Under the pieces are notes generated by a model. It searched no databases. It worked only from the letters and a program-made list of their open reading frames with translations, and was not told where the DNA came from. DNA of 64,000 bases, from the NCBI RefSeq assembly GCF_047948215.1, contig NC_134455.1, positions 346,813,842-346,877,841 on the forward strand, read 5' to 3'. Every line of letters begins with the position of its first letter. Positions within the stretch are counted from its first letter, which is position 1. The translations under genes and the position numbers were made by a program. The stretch comes from Lycorma delicatula. Lineage: Eukaryota; Arthropoda; Insecta; Hemiptera; Fulgoridae. Shown in pieces: positions 1-12,089 of the stretch.

Positions 1-289
1 TTTCTTTATATACCGCTTTCCCGAGGGTTCTGATTATATTGCAATAACCATTTAAATATTATGACGTAATACTTGCCCTTCCTAGAACCACAAATTACAA
101 AAATAAAGAAATAATATCTTCCAGCAGTTTTAAACACCTGTTTATATAAATTTGAATTAAGTAACAAAAATACATTTTTAAAATATTTTTTTTAATAATG
201 AAAAAATAATATTGTGTTTACTTTGTCGCGATAAAAAATTGAGTTCATCGCAAAAAAAAAGTGTATAGAATAGGAAGATAAAACAAAAT

Positions 290-640
290 ATAGAACGATA
301 CAGAGAAGAGAAAAATTTAAATACTTGGGAAAATGGATCTAACCAAACGATAAAAAGAAATGGTCACAGCAGAACTAAAAACCTAAATGAAACTAGCATA
401 TTAACTGTCAAAATACATCTACAACAAAAAATCTTTTATGATCAAGGCAAAAATAAGATTATTACACAGTATAACATACAGTATTACATAGAATGCCATT
501 CTCTGAACGACATTGCATATATTCAAAGGATTAATAACGTAGAGAAGAAAGTACTAAGAACACTTGTGACACCCAAAGCGAATGAAAGGGGTCAGTATAG
601 ATTGAGATCCATATAAAATAAAAAGTGTTCAAAAAGCAAC
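290..640 (+). pseudogene. Non-LTR retrotransposon (RTE-like) RT fragment
   Basis: Translating the plus strand across frames gives a decayed reverse-transcriptase C-terminal region. It includes FKYLGKWI (the usual F-KYLG block after the RT palm), then KMKLAYLTVKIHL, and later VEKKVLRTLVTPKANERGQY. Stops and frameshifts interrupt it and both ends are lost. The same LINE lineage appears to be represented by its next C-terminal portion at 61650-62190. The product would have been the replication enzyme of a LINE. It is dead here, and the clade name is tentative. Confidence 0.5.
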
Positions 641-695
641 GCAGCCTTGTGAAAGAGAATATTTCCTTCTTTTGTTGCATGTTTAATTGAGGAAA

Positions 696-948
696 GATGC
701 GATACACAATGCAGCAGAGAATATTCATTGCCTCCAGATATATTAGATGTGCCTGCCACTTATACCCAGAGCCAGAATGCCTTCACAGAAAAGTACGGTG
801 TGGATGGAATCCTCCATCAAACGACAAGTTCCAAGAGACTGGAAATGTGGCAGATGCAGCCAAAAGAGGTCGACCCAAATTGCTAAAACTAGAAACGTTG
901 ATTGACATGCAAGCTGCATATTCTGTTACTTCCAGTCTCAAAGCATAA
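696..948 (+). pseudogene. DUF4817-type transposase N-terminus (truncated)
   Basis: An 83-codon reading frame starts MRYTMQQRIFIASRYI and contains TGNVADAAKRGRPKL. This is the pattern of the N-terminal helix-turn-helix (DUF4817-like) of a large insect group of Tc1/mariner-superfamily transposases: a start like M.YT..QR.FI, then an ETGSV..A.R.GRP linker. The frame stops before any DDE catalytic domain, against about 340 residues in a full protein. No TIRs were found. It is read as a truncated relic, since the similarity stops well before the family's catalytic part. Confidence 0.6.
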
Positions 949-1095
949 TTATTGCTTTTCTACTTGGTCTTCTTGAATTTCTACACCTTTTTTCCCACGA
1001 AGAGCGCTTGTAGATCCCTTCTTCATAAAAAAATTTGAGGACGCATCATGAATCAATTGCGCATGAACATTCCGTAGTTTTGTGTTAACTATTCC

Positions 1096-1260
1096 ATAGT
1101 TACAGGAGTGGTGGGTCTGAGTCTGTTCAAGACTACATTTATACCGGTACATTTACACTTACACGACAGACTGCGCCAGATGCCGTGGCATCTCTGTAAA
1201 GTATTTTGACATCATGTCATTGTGCTGTTACTTTGTAACACGGTATTACATAAATAAATA
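1096..1260 (+). repeat. SINE family B, 3' part (5'-truncated)
   Basis: This starts at the block AGGAGTGGTGGGTCTGAGTC and runs through TTTACACTTACACGACAGAC to an ATAAATAAATA tail. The same 3' sequence ends the longer copy at 18176-18530, while the upstream tRNA-like head is missing here. 5' truncation is usual for target-primed retroelements. Confidence 0.7.
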
Positions 1261-1517
1261 TACGTTTTCCTTATGTTTATTATTTATTTAAAAAAAGCAC
1301 AACCTTTTCCAATTTAGTGGCTGTTAGCAAATAACACCTTCCTCCCAATTTCAGTTATTTATGAAAATGGTGAACCTGACCAGGAGTCGAACACAAAATT
1401 TCGTGGACTATTTTTATGTATTTATACAATAAGTTAATAAATAAAATAACATTGTTACCAAATTACATTTGCTGATGAATGTAATAATTAATTTTATGTC
1501 AGATATCTCATATTTGT
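1261..1517. other. AT-rich spacer
   Basis: No gene is seen. Near 1370-1400 the phrase GACCAGGAGTCGAACACAAA, read on the minus strand, resembles the B-box end of a tRNA-derived SINE, but too little is left to define an element. Confidence 0.4.
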
Positions 1518-1585
1518 TTGGGATTCAGATCTGAAACTTGCGGATGAAAGGCGAAGACAATACCACTCAGTTACAGAGATCAGCA
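1518..1585 (-). repeat. SINE family C head fragment (tRNA-Glu-like)
   Basis: On the minus strand the fragment reads like the tRNA-like head of family C, with the landmarks ACTGAGTGGTATTG (A-box region) and CGCCTTTCATCCG (anticodon region). It is degraded and lacks the tail seen at 49124-49313. Confidence 0.5.
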
Positions 1586-1641
1586 TATTGATCAGCATAT
1601 TGATTGATTAACAGTTTTAACTCCATTAAAATCCATACAGC

Positions 1642-1923
1642 CTTCTTTCTTTTCTGTTTAGTCTTCGGAACCAACGTAAGGTATTCCTTCCGAGGATGAT
1701 ACGTATGAATGTAAATGAAGTATCTTGTACAGTCTCAGGTCGACCATTCCTAAGATGTGTGGTTAATTGAAACCCAACCAACAAAGAACACCGGTATCCA
1801 CGATCTAGTACTCAAATCCGTATAAAAGTTATTGTCTTTACGAGGATTTGAACCTTAGAACTCTCGACTTCGAAATCAGCTGATTTGCGATGACGAGTTA
1901 ATCAATAAACAACCCGGTGGCCA
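1642..1923 (-). repeat. SINE family A, near full length
   Basis: On the minus strand this runs from a tRNA-like head (CACCGGGTTG at its start, a GTTAA A-box-like block, AAATCAGCTGATTTCGAAG) through the body block ACCGGTGTTCTTTG and GGTTGGGTTTCAATTAACCA to the tail CTAAACAG followed by A/G-rich sequence. It is collinear with copies at 8542-8846 and 59257-59527. This is the design of a Pol III-transcribed SINE mobilised by a LINE; which LINE cannot be told from here. Confidence 0.85.
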
Positions 1924-2596
1924 AAATCCATACAGCCTAATTATTGAATTCTATAAATGTATTCCAAGAATAAGATTCTCATTAAATTATTCGAAAAAGT
2001 ATTTTCGGTGTTAGGTTCAAATTATACAATTTTTATTAGATATACTAGTGTGCGATTGTCTTTCATTTAACCTTTATTTTTAATATTATACTGTACTGCA
2101 AAGGCCAATAATAGGATATTGTAATAAAATATTAACTATAAACATGAATTGGCAAAGAAACAATATTGTTTTAGAATCTGTATTTATTTAATGACAGTTG
2201 TAATATAATTATATGATACAAGAAACTAAACGGACTATATTTAAAAATCTTTTCTACTTTCATATCACATTTAATATTTACATCACCTTGAGTTTGGTGC
2301 AGACGTCACATTGTTTCTTCATACTCTGTACAAATTTTCTCCGAGTCGCTGTATACTCGTACATGTTAGAAAGATTCTGTTTCCGACTTTATCACTGGAT
2401 TCATTCAAAGTTTACGGATTGTTCTTCTGAAAACAGTACCTTTCAGATGATCTCACAAATAAAAAAGCTGACTACACAGTTGTCGGACTATCCCGTCATG
2501 CACGTTTCGGAAAATCCTGCAACTGTGGATTGTTTCTGATGCACGACTTACACACACAATTTAATTTATAATTTTATTTAAATGCAATATTTTTTC
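1924..2596. other. AT-rich stretch with an unsupported 108-codon ORF
   Basis: The longest open frame (2213-2539, plus) has no recognisable domain. Its N-terminal half is hydrophobic (NLFYFHITFNIYITLSLV), which AT-rich random sequence produces easily. It is treated as unproven. Confidence 0.4.
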
Positions 2597-3362
2597 TTTT
2601 ATTTAATTCAGTGATTCTAACTAAAGCGCGAGAGCATACCGTATTTAATTTGCACGGTTGTGGAAGTAATAGCGCCGACGATCGATACGAACCAAACTAA
2701 TGTAATTTCAAACTTACATAGAATAAATCTCGCTCGTATGGTCGACAGACCGGTGTAGCCACGAGGCTTAACACATCAGGTACCGAATCAACCGGGTGAT
2801 GGAGTTCGACAACGACCAGACAGAGTTACGTTACAAAAACTTTAAATATTATTGATTTATTTAATTCTACCGCCACCTGTGACGTCACAACATAGCACTA
2901 GATAAGGTGATTTTTTTTGGGCGGGGGTGCAATTTTACAGAAATCTTTTTTGCATATATTGTTATTTTTTAATCGTTATCAAATCTGTCTAAGAAAAATA
3001 TGTCCTTAATTAGGCAAAATCTCGAATTAGTGAGGGTGACCTTGTTCCACATCCTCACCCACCTTGACCTTTTACGTTGAAAATCTAAAGGCATCAATGT
3101 CCCACATATATATATATCTAATGAAGTTTTGTTAAATTCGATCCAGTTGTTGTGGATATATAAGGTGATTTAGAGGCCAACATCGAACACACACGAACAA
3201 ACGAACGTTAACATCCGGAAAATTTTAGATCCGGTTTTTTCATTCCATAGGTGTCAAAACACCGGTGAAAATCATGATATGTCTAAAATGGACCGATTCC
3301 AATACTTTCCTTGTAGAGTTACAGCTCTGCTATAGAGCTATTTAGACGGGAAAGTAAAATCA
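2597..3362 (-). repeat. ~770-bp dispersed repeat (family G), copy 1
   Basis: On the minus strand this is collinear with 38118-38885 and partly with 33507-34000. Shared landmarks in order: a head with GCTCTATAGC-like sequence, TTTTCCGGATGTTAACGTTCG, the CTTGGTCAGATTACT zone, AAGGTCACCCTCACTAATTC / CGAGATTTTGCC, then a tRNA-like module with CGGTACCTGATGTGTTAAG and CCTCGTGGC, and a tail ending GTTAGAATCACTGAATTAAA. No protein is encoded. A non-autonomous element is the best reading. Confidence 0.7.
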
Positions 3363-3429
3363 AAATTTAGTGACAGATCTGGGGATTGTGGAGGCGAGAA
3401 ATCATACGATCTATATATATACTATAGAC

Positions 3430-3431
<2 letters not shown>

Positions 3432-3475
<44 letters not shown>

Positions 3476-3506
3476 TATATATATATATATATATAGTATA
3501 GTATAT
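3432..3506. repeat. (TA)n microsatellite
   Basis: An almost pure TA dinucleotide tract with two GTATA interruptions, lying immediately left of a mariner that targets TA dinucleotides. Confidence 0.95.
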
Positions 3507-3516
3507 AATATAGATA

Positions 3517-4788
3517 CGAGGTGTGTGAGAAATGTAATGAGATTGGTAATATTGGCAACAATGTGTCTACCGGTCTGTGCTAGACCGGTTTTTCATCCTT
3601 TCCACATGCTCAGTACGAGTTTCAACTCCGTTCATTCAACACATTATTATTCACCAGTAAAGTTGTGTGTTACGAAAATGGAGCATTGGAATTTAGAGCA
3701 ACGTTGTGCAATCAAGTTTTGTGTTAAACTTGAGGAATCCGCGAGTGTTACCTTTGAATAGTTGAAACAGGCCTATGGGAACATTGCTTATCAAGAGCAC
3801 AAGTTTTCCGCTGTCACAAATTATTTTTTGAAAGCCGAAAACACGTTGAAGTTCAACCTCGCTCAGGGAGACCTTCAACTTCAAAATCTGATGAAAACGT
3901 TGAGCGTATGAGGGTCTTTGTGAGATCAGACCGTAGTTTAACAATAAGGATGATGAGTGAACAGTTAAATTTAAACACTTTCACCATATATCAAATTTTG
4001 ATAGACGATTTGGACATGCGAAAGTTTTGTGCGAAATTGGTGCTGGAATCCCTCACAACGGAACAGAAGGAGAAACGTGTGCGTTGATCTTCTTGGGAGG
4101 ATTGACAATGACCAAGAATTCTTCAATCGCGTGATCACAGGTCATGCATCCTGGATATTTGAGTACGATCCTGAAACAAAGCGGCAAAGCGAAGAGTAGC
4201 AAACTCATCATTTCCTCGACCGAAAAAATGTCGAATGAGCAAATCAAAGATCAAAACCGTGCTGATTTGCTTGTTTGACAATGGGGTATCGTGCATAAAG
4301 AATTTATTCCTCCAGGACAAACTGTCAACCAAGTGTTTTACTAAGGTGTCCTTGAAACGCTCAGAAAAAATGATTCGCATAAGACCAGACATTGCAGACA
4401 ATTGGATGCTACATCGTGACAATGCCCCGTATCACACGGCCATTTCCATCAGGGAAATCTTTGACCTCAAAACGGATTCCTGCTGTTCCTCAACCCCCCT
4501 ATTCACCTGATTTGAGTCCTTGTGACTTTTTCCTTTCCCGAAATTGACACATGTCGTAACAGGACGTCGTTTTGGAACTCTGGAGAATATTCAAAAGACT
4601 GTGACCGACCAGTTAAAATCCTTACCAGTTGAAGCCTTCCAGCGCTGCTACCAGGAGTGGGAACAACGACTCCGCCGGTGTATAGCCGCCCAAGGGAACT
4701 ACTTTGAAGGGAATAATTTTGTTGTTTGAAAAAAATAAAAACTTTGGTAAGTAAAAAGTCAGTCTCATTACTTTTCTCACACACCTCA
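3517..4788 (+). mobile_element. mariner element, full length, inactive
   Basis: A 1272-bp element bounded by TA dinucleotides (3515-3516 and 4789-4790). Terminal inverted repeats of about 28 bp begin CGAGGTGTGTGAGAAA on the left; on the right, read on the opposite strand, they begin TGAGGTGTGTGAGAAA. Both continue into GTAATGAGA. Length, TIR size and TA duplication match the mariner family of the Tc1/mariner superfamily. It carries a dead transposase gene (3678-4729). Confidence 0.93.
3678..4729 (+). pseudogene. mariner (DD34D) transposase pseudogene
   Basis: Would encode the cut-and-paste transposase of the surrounding element. It starts MEHWNLEQRCAIKFCVKLEE, a typical mariner N-terminus, and hits a TAG stop at 3759-3761. 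Further frames give the HTH linker with VRSDRRLT-like sequence, then RKFCAKLVLES. The first catalytic block reads ITGHASWIFEYDPETK where ITGDESW is expected, so the first Asp is lost. The later blocks remain: MSKSKIKTVLICLFDN, HRDNAPYHTAI (second Asp) and YSPDLSPCDFF (third Asp), ending EWEQRLRRCIAAQGNYFEG. Several frameshifts plus the missing catalytic residue make it non-functional. Confidence 0.92.
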
Positions 4789-4882
4789 TATATATGTATA
4801 CACATAATAGACCTATATAGGAAATATTTTCCTATAACCACCAGTTTCAATCTTTGGTTTCAAGTATGTTTGTAAGAAATTT

Positions 4883-5250
4883 TTAATAATTTTTGAATGA
4901 CGTTCTGCAGTTAATATTTTTATGAAAAACTGGATCCAATCGTTCCTCTTCGTAAACAGCAACAAAACGTTTTGAGAATGCTTGCACGATAAATGTAAGG
5001 ATTTCAGAAGTCAACATTATCTTGAATTTAACATTTGAATCATTTACATTATTGAAGTCGCCTTTTGAAGTCAGGTTCTTCGAGTTCTTGTAACACGCGA
5101 TATAAATTGGGAAATTGGGATTTTTTTTAGCCTTGTGAATATTTCTGACTGAAAATCCAATTTGTCGGGTAAGTTTCTTGAATGGCTTTATTGGAAAGCG
5201 ACTGGTGAATGATGTGCAAACTATTTTCATCTAACACTGACGGACGAACA
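4883..5250 (-). pseudogene. DUF4817-type transposase central fragment
   Basis: The minus strand reads LTRQIGFSVRNIHKAKKNPN and, in another frame, ELEEPDFKRRLQ. This order corresponds to the second HTH (RRLSQEIGIS..SVHRIL) and the ELNE.D...RLQFC block that precede the catalytic core in DUF4817-type Tc1/mariner-superfamily transposases. No catalytic motif is legible, and stops are frequent. The assignment rests on motif order only. Confidence 0.45.
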
Positions 5251-8200
5251 GTAGTTTCACTGTATCATGAAATATAAAAAATAATCAAGAAGTTGTCGAT
5301 TTATTTGATATTGCACTACCGGGAAAATTAGCCACAGAAACATTTTAGTATTCAGAATAAAACCGTGTCATTGAATAATATTCCACAATAATTATAAATC
5401 GGGCTTGTAAAAAACATGGACTTCTACTGTTGGGAAACTATTGACAAGGTTTGGTGGGACGACGATCTACAAGCTGGAGCACATGATCTATGCATTTTGA
5501 TCTATTGTAGCGCAATCTCGCCACAATATTCCCATCACCAGGAACTCTCTAAAAGCAAATTTACATATGTAGATTTGGGATTTGTTCTTGGATTACTTGA
5601 AGGCACTATATGTTTTTCTGATGTTAGAAAGCAGGTACGCCGTACTTCTGTAGCTTATTTTGTAGGTGGAAAGTTTTTTTAACTTTCTTACGTTATCTCT
5701 CATTTCCACCTTGTTATTGAGAACAAATATTTAATTCTACTTACCGGTAACTTTTACCGTCGTTCTGTTTAAGAGTTACGAGCCAGATATTGCTGGTTAA
5801 TTTTCTGCTTATAATTTTTTTTTTATAACTGGAATAAACGCATTTTAAATATAACAAATTTTTTACCATATTTATTATATTTCTTACAATTGAAATAAAT
5901 TTATTAAAAAATGCTGTAAAAATAATCTTTAAATACTTACGTAATAACGTTTGATATTTCAATCCAAATATGATCGGGCTTATTGCCAGGTTTTTATTTT
6001 TTTAATTAATTCTATTTAAATCAATTTAAATAAAGAATGCAGTTATTTTAAATTAATATGAATCTCATACAGATATTTAAATACTGCAATTCCGTATAAA
6101 GAATAATTTTATAATATAAAATAATATTATTCGGCCATTTAAAATTAAAAAATTATTAAATTGTTTTTAAAATGTAAAAACCCGTATTATTTATATGATA
6201 CGCAAACAGGAAGTACATTTAATATTTAAATTCTCTTTATAATTTTTAAACTTTATTATGGTTTAATATATTCGTAGATGTTAAATTAAATTTATTTAAT
6301 ACTTTAATACTCGTTGTTTTTTCCTGCGTAAAATAACTTTAGTTTGTATCTTTTAAGTAAATTATATGTTAGGTCTTATTAAGCTACTTATCTTTTAGTA
6401 GAAATAGTATTAAAACTTTTTCATCTTCTTTATGTTATATGCATTTATTTTACGTAAATATTAATAAAGTTGTAATGTTTTAAAACAAGTTTAACCAGTT
6501 GAAAATAATTTAGGATAATTGTTTTTTTCTCTTTAATTAATTTTAAATAGTAAAAGTTTTAAATTAAATTACATTTTTATTAGTTAAAAAAGATTTCATT
6601 CAAAAATAAAAATACTAAAAAGAATATTATTTAAAATATGAATTTGAAAATAAAAATTTTGGTTATTTTTTAATTTAAAAAAAATTATAATAAAAATTAA
6701 TTGTATTAGAAGGAGGATCAATCAAAAGAGTCCAAAAATTTAAATATTCAGATAAATAATTATCCATAATGTTTTAAAAATAGAAGAAATGAAAGCCAAA
6801 ATAGTTATCATTTTGCATGATACCTTTAAATTGGAAAGAATTATTTTTATTAAATTCTATAAGCTAACTTCTATATACGGGTTTGGTTATAATTTGTTAA
6901 GGGGAGGGAGAAATATGGTCAACATGGTTCAAAATAATTACACTCAAAGAGTAGAATAATATTTTTTTCACGTAATTAAATATTTGTTAGGAGGTTTGTA
7001 CATTTTTTCTTCATCTTGCGTCCCATTGAACCCTAAATTAAAAGTGTGAGAGAAAAAATTTTTTTAATTTTTGTTGCATCATAAAAACTACCTTATTTAT
7101 TGGCTCACGAATAAAACAATTTTATTATTTTGAAATTATTAAAATATGTTATGGAATAGGTGACTTTATACGAGGTGGTTTAAAAATTATATCTTATGTT
7201 TTTTTGATGCTGCTTTGATCAAGGTTTTACGATGATTTCTCTTGATTCATGCAGGCAACATTAATTAAATTATTTCAGTGTAAAAAATAAATAAGCTTCA
7301 TATTTGCTAACAGCAATGTTTTACCGAGCAAAGCTTCTTAAAGCTTAATTCGGCATTTGCAAATTCATATTTTAAATAATATTCTTTTTACTATTTTTGT
7401 ATTTAAATGAAATCTTTTTTCATTCGGCTAATTCGGTAAAATTTTATTTTTTTTTTTACATTATTTCGTTGTATCCTGGAGCATAGGGGAAACAAACGTT
7501 TTAAATGAGAAAGTTGGGGTTGTGGTAAAAGGCATTAAGCCTTCGTTTACAATGGTTTCCCTTGATTCATGCAGGCAGCTTAAAGCTGTAGCAATGGTTT
7601 TACAATTATTTTCCCTGATTCATGCAGGCAGCTTATGCTTTCGCAGTTTTGCTTTTTTCTATCCCTTTAGTTTCTTACTTACCCATTAAACAAATAATTA
7701 TTATTTTGTTCAATTCTTTTTGTAGTAAAAATGATGAATTTTATAAAAAACAATTAGAATGGTTGTACCGATTTTTTACCAGTAGTCATTTATCTTAAAC
7801 CTTATGGGACTTGAATATTAGAAAATTCCTATCGGTAAAAAATTTATTTTAATCTTTTTTTTGTTGAAAAAAATTGTATCATGAAATTTCAAGTTGATTA
7901 ATTGATATCACTGTTTTCATAATTTTGTGTTTAAATTATTACTGTATCGGAGAATCCAACTAGAATACAATATATTAAAGGGAAAAGTATAATGATCATG
8001 AAAAAATTAGATATTTGGATTTTTGCAAATCTTTACTTTTTAGGATCCAACTACTCGTAGTTCATCTAGACTCACTCCCCCCACCCCAAAAAAAAAGATG
8101 TATATGCGTACGTATGTGTGTCGCACTGCTTTTTGGCGTTGTATCAATGATTGACCATACCGATTTTCATAAAATTTGGCTTAAATGTTTGTATAGATGG

Positions 8201-8541
8201 GGCATTGATCATTTTAATATTTTTTTCAAAATTCGTTAACGGGGTGGGGTAATATCGCGAAAAAGTCGATTTCGATTCTCTTCAGGGGCATTTTAGAGAA
8301 ATCTTTATTAAAGCAATTTTGTTACCTACAGTGTGTATTTAAATAATCCAATTTTTTTTCAAAAAATCAATCTCTTAAAATTGAAATAAATATTTTTTGT
8401 CTTTTGATGTATCTCCCTTCGTTTTAAATGTTTTTCTGGAAAAAACTTTCAGAAAATATTCTTTGAAGGAAAAACTTTCTAAAAGTTTATACTTCATATA
8501 CTAGTATGTAGCTAACTAGAAATGTCTACAGATTTTTTTAA
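5251..8541. other. Long AT-rich gene-free stretch
   Basis: No coding or transposon signature is convincing. An 88-codon frame (5416-5682) and a 74-codon frame (8015-8239) lack known motifs. Small repeats are visible: the phrase GATTCATGCAGGC occurs three times (near 7244, 7563 and 7617), and a CATAGGGGAAAC...GTTTTAAATGA block near 7483 recurs near 9611. Sequence at 8095-8290 has the character of an old dispersed repeat. Confidence 0.5.
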
Positions 8542-8846
8542 CCCACCGGGTTGGTCTAGTGGTTAACGCGTCTTCCCAAATCAGCTGATTTGGAAGTCGA
8601 GAGTTACAGCGTTCAAGTCCTAGTAAAGCCAGATATTTTTACATGGATTTGAATACTAGATCGTGGATACCGGTGTTCTTTGGTGGTTGGGTTTTCAATT
8701 AACCACACATCTCAGGAACGGGTCGAACTGAGAATGTACAAGACTACACTTCATTTACACTCATACATATCATCCTCATTCATCCTCTGAAGAATTATCT
8801 AAACGGTAGTTACCGGAGGCTAAACAGGAAAAAGAAAGAAAGAAGA
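8542..8846 (+). repeat. SINE family A, best-preserved copy
   Basis: The head reads CCACCGGGTTGGTCTAGTGG then TTAACGCGTC (A-box type), AAATCAGCTGATTTGGAAG, and GTTCAAGTCC (B-box type), an internal Pol III promoter layout derived from a tRNA. The body carries GGATACCGGTGTTCTTTGG and TTTCAATTAACCACACATC. The tail is GGCTAAACAGG then AAAAAGAAAGAAAG. It serves as the reference for the other family A copies. Confidence 0.88.
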
Positions 8847-10544
8847 ACCCTGACCTAAAATGCAGTTATGTTTTTGAAAATTTTATTTTTTGTATTTTAG
8901 CATTTATTGAAACGTGTGTTAGATTAAGAGAACATTTTACTTAAACGAATTCGTGAGGTTGTGAGGCTTAATATATATATGAATTTTAGATAAACCTCTC
9001 TTAAAATTTATTCTCCACCTCTAAAATATATATATATTTCGGTTCTAACTCTTTAAATTATGATTTATATTTGGGAAAGTCAAGCAATATTTTGACAGAT
9101 TTTTATCAGGATTTATTGAACACAACGATTTTATTATACTTTTTTAAAATTTTTAAACTTGTATGAAATTAATTTCAAAAGAAATTATATAAATTTTATT
9201 TATTAAAATACTGAATTTAATGATCTGCATTATTACCTATTTAAATATTAATTTTATTCCATCGGAGAATTCTGTTTGGATACGATAAGCTTTGTAATTA
9301 ACTCAACATTTATCATTTACATAATGTAATTAACGTCATTCTTGACAGATGGCGTTGCCACATACACACAATTATTATAATACGTATTATTACTATTATG
9401 GTGCTTCACAATCTCTCTTTCTCTGCATTACTGGCATTTATCGCTCGAGTACATATATTATCCATGTACTGGGTAATAGCAAAATATGGTAATCGTTAAA
9501 CAAATTTTCAACAAGTAGACGTAAAAAATAAAATTTAGTAAATGTTCCTATCACGAAACGGTCTGTTTTTCGTTATGGGATTATCAAAAATCAAACTACC
9601 ATGGAGATTTCCCATAGGGGAAACGTTTTAAATGAAAAGGATGGGGTTGTTAACATAATTTTAAAAGGCATTTAAAAACAGCAATTTTAACGTAAAAATT
9701 TTGAACAACAAAAACACTAACCGAAATGACTTCCATTTAATAATTTTTACAGCTAATTTCAAAAGTAATGTATAGTATGCCCAAGTATTGGTATTATAAC
9801 AAAAAATAGGTTCTTTTTAGATAAAGTATTTGTTAAATTTTTTTTTTTATATTATATCGGTGTTGAGAAATTATTTACGAGTATTATACACCAATTTTAA
9901 AACCATATATATTACATAACCCCTATTTTGATTACTATTGTCACAAAGTTTTTTAATAAACATTTTCCTTTTTAAGTCCTTTAAGATGATTTATAATAAC
10001 CCTACTCTTTCAATTAAAGTTTTTTGAGTTCCCCTTCATGCAGACTTGATGGTATTTGGTTCTCACACAAAAAATAAATCTTCTGAGGTGGAGAATTGTT
10101 GAATTTTATTTTTTTATGTTTAAAGGTTGAAAAGTTATATAAATAATGTTTATTTTCCTTAAAAGAATCTTATATACATTCTTTTTTTTATGACGTTTCA
10201 ATCTGTTTTGCCATTTAATACAAGTACAATTTTTAAAACTTTTTTTCATGTTACGTACCTGAATTTTCTTAATCTAGCAGTTTAACTTACATTACATCAA
10301 ATTTAAAAAAGAAAACAAAGAAAAAACTATGTTTAATGATATCAGTTATTTTTTTGTATTTTGCACAGTTTTTCTTCAATTTTTTAAGTCAAGAGAAATA
10401 TGTAACCATCCAATTTACTTTTTTATTTGAGATACAAGAATTTCAATTCGGTTTCATTTTTTACTTAGAGCAGAAATCAGATTAATATATATTATGGCGT
10501 ATAAAGTTTTCAGTAAAAAAAGATCTAATGTGAATACTACAAAA
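8847..10544. other. AT-rich gene-free stretch
   Basis: No gene is seen. A CATAGGGGAAACGTTTTAAA block at 9611-9635, followed by GGGGTTGT and AAAAGGCATT, is a second copy of sequence at 7483-7545, so an old dispersed repeat underlies both. Confidence 0.5.
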
Positions 10545-11247
10545 TTCCTTGTACGCCTATTAAATTACTTATACACATTTTTTTAAACGAAAAGTTCATA
10601 AAGTTTTATTTCAATAATAACTTCTGATATTTTTTCAGATTTTTTTTTTATTGTTATTATTGAATTATTATTCATCGTAAATATGTTTTTTACAATCAGA
10701 GGTTAATAATTATTAATAAATCAATGTATTTAAATTTTTAAAAAAAGAAGATGAAGTCTGATTCGAACCTATGTGCCTTGTAAGATCCAAATATTTCATA
10801 AATTAAAATTCTATTTGGTTATAACTCTGGAACCAATGAAAATAATTACCACTTATATCGTTAAAAAGCTCTCAATGAGGGTTTACTACTGCATTTAAGA
10901 AAAATTTTGAAATCCAGATTTTCTTTTATTTTGATTTTGGGCTTTTTTGGACACTTTGGTGTAGTCGATTGCAATCAATAGGGAATATGCATAATTAGAT
11001 ATTACAAAAGATGTAAATCCAAAATTTCAAAAAATTACGAGTAATCGTTTTTGAGTTATGCGAGACATTGTATACGTACGTATGTAAATACGTACTTTCT
11101 TAGAGACGTAAATTCGTATGTATGTACAGACATCACGCTGAAACTAGTCAAAATGTTTCAGGGATAGTCAAAATGGATATTTCTGTTGAAACCTGAAAAC
11201 CGAAATTTTTCGCAATCACAACACTTGCTTTACTTCGTACAAGGAAG
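10545..11247 (+). repeat. ~700-bp dispersed repeat (family H), copy 1
   Basis: Collinear along its whole length with 60012-60690. Shared landmarks: TACGCCTATTAAATTAC, AATAACTTCTGATATTTTTT, GTAAGATCCAAATATTTC, GATTGCAATCAA, TAATCGTTTTTGAGTTATGC, CACGCTGAAACTAGTCAAAA and TCAGGGATAGTCAAAATGG. The outer ends are short inverted copies, TTCCTTGTACG on the left and CGTACAAGGAA on the right. No coding capacity, so it is read as a non-autonomous element with short TIRs. Confidence 0.75.
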
Positions 11248-12089
11248 TAAAAAGGAACAATTGTTTTTACATATAAAATGCTATACATTAATTCCATTTC
11301 TTGAATTAACATTTCCCTCCAGTTCTGATATTAAAGAGCAATGTTTTTTTTTTTGCAGTCGTGTTTTTTAATTTTTAATATTATCTCTTGTTTAGTCATT
11401 AATTTTTCCATAAATATTAGTTTTCACTTCTTTCAAAAATTTAATTAAACGTATTTAATAATAATTTTCTATTACTACTGAATGATAACTGGTTTAAAAT
11501 TGTCAAAATGCATAATTTTGGAGATCTTAACAATTTCAATCATATCTCGGATTTTTATCAACCAATTTAAACGTATACTTTATCATTTTGTTTATTATAT
11601 AACGTTTCACATTTTATCTAATAAAACGTAATTCAATAAAACTATTATTTACAGAGTTATTAATAATTAAAAAATTTAAATGGTCACCATTTTGGAACTG
11701 TTTTAGGTAAAATATTTGAATCTATTTATACTGTACAAAGCTTTTTTTTTTTTGATTCTGATGTCCTAAATTAGTTCTTTAAGAGCAGCTAACTCTCCCG
11801 GGACATTTTGATAACTAGAAAAGTAAAATACAGCAAAATTCACAAAAGAAGATATTAAAGCAAACCCACCGTATATAGCTTCTTTTTTTTTTATTTATAC
11901 TTATAATACTGTAAACAATACCAGTAGAGCGGACCATGGTAACGAATTTATTCTATTTAAGAAGAAAAAAAGAGAAAATAATAATGAAATGAAGAATCCA
12001 GAAGGAACTAAAAGTGATCCTTTTCTTAGAGTAACGGGGGTCCGTTTAAGAATCTGTTCCATGTAATACAGACAATGGCATCTCCCAAC
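11248..12089. other. AT-rich stretch with a shared repeat fragment
   Basis: No gene. GATGTCCTAAATTAGTTCTT at 11760 recurs with few changes near 23652, and the preceding AT-rich few hundred bases resemble 23440-23650, so both are parts of one older repeat. Confidence 0.45.

Noticed and set aside
2213..2539. 108-codon open frame, plus strand, hydrophobic N-terminal half.
   Set aside because: Hydrophobic runs are expected from AT-rich sequence; no domain or supporting signal was seen.
3367..3561. Minus-strand ORF rich in Ile and Tyr.
   Set aside because: It is a translation of the (TA)n microsatellite.
5416..5682. 88-codon open frame, plus strand.
   Set aside because: No recognisable motif, no splice context and no related copy in the window.
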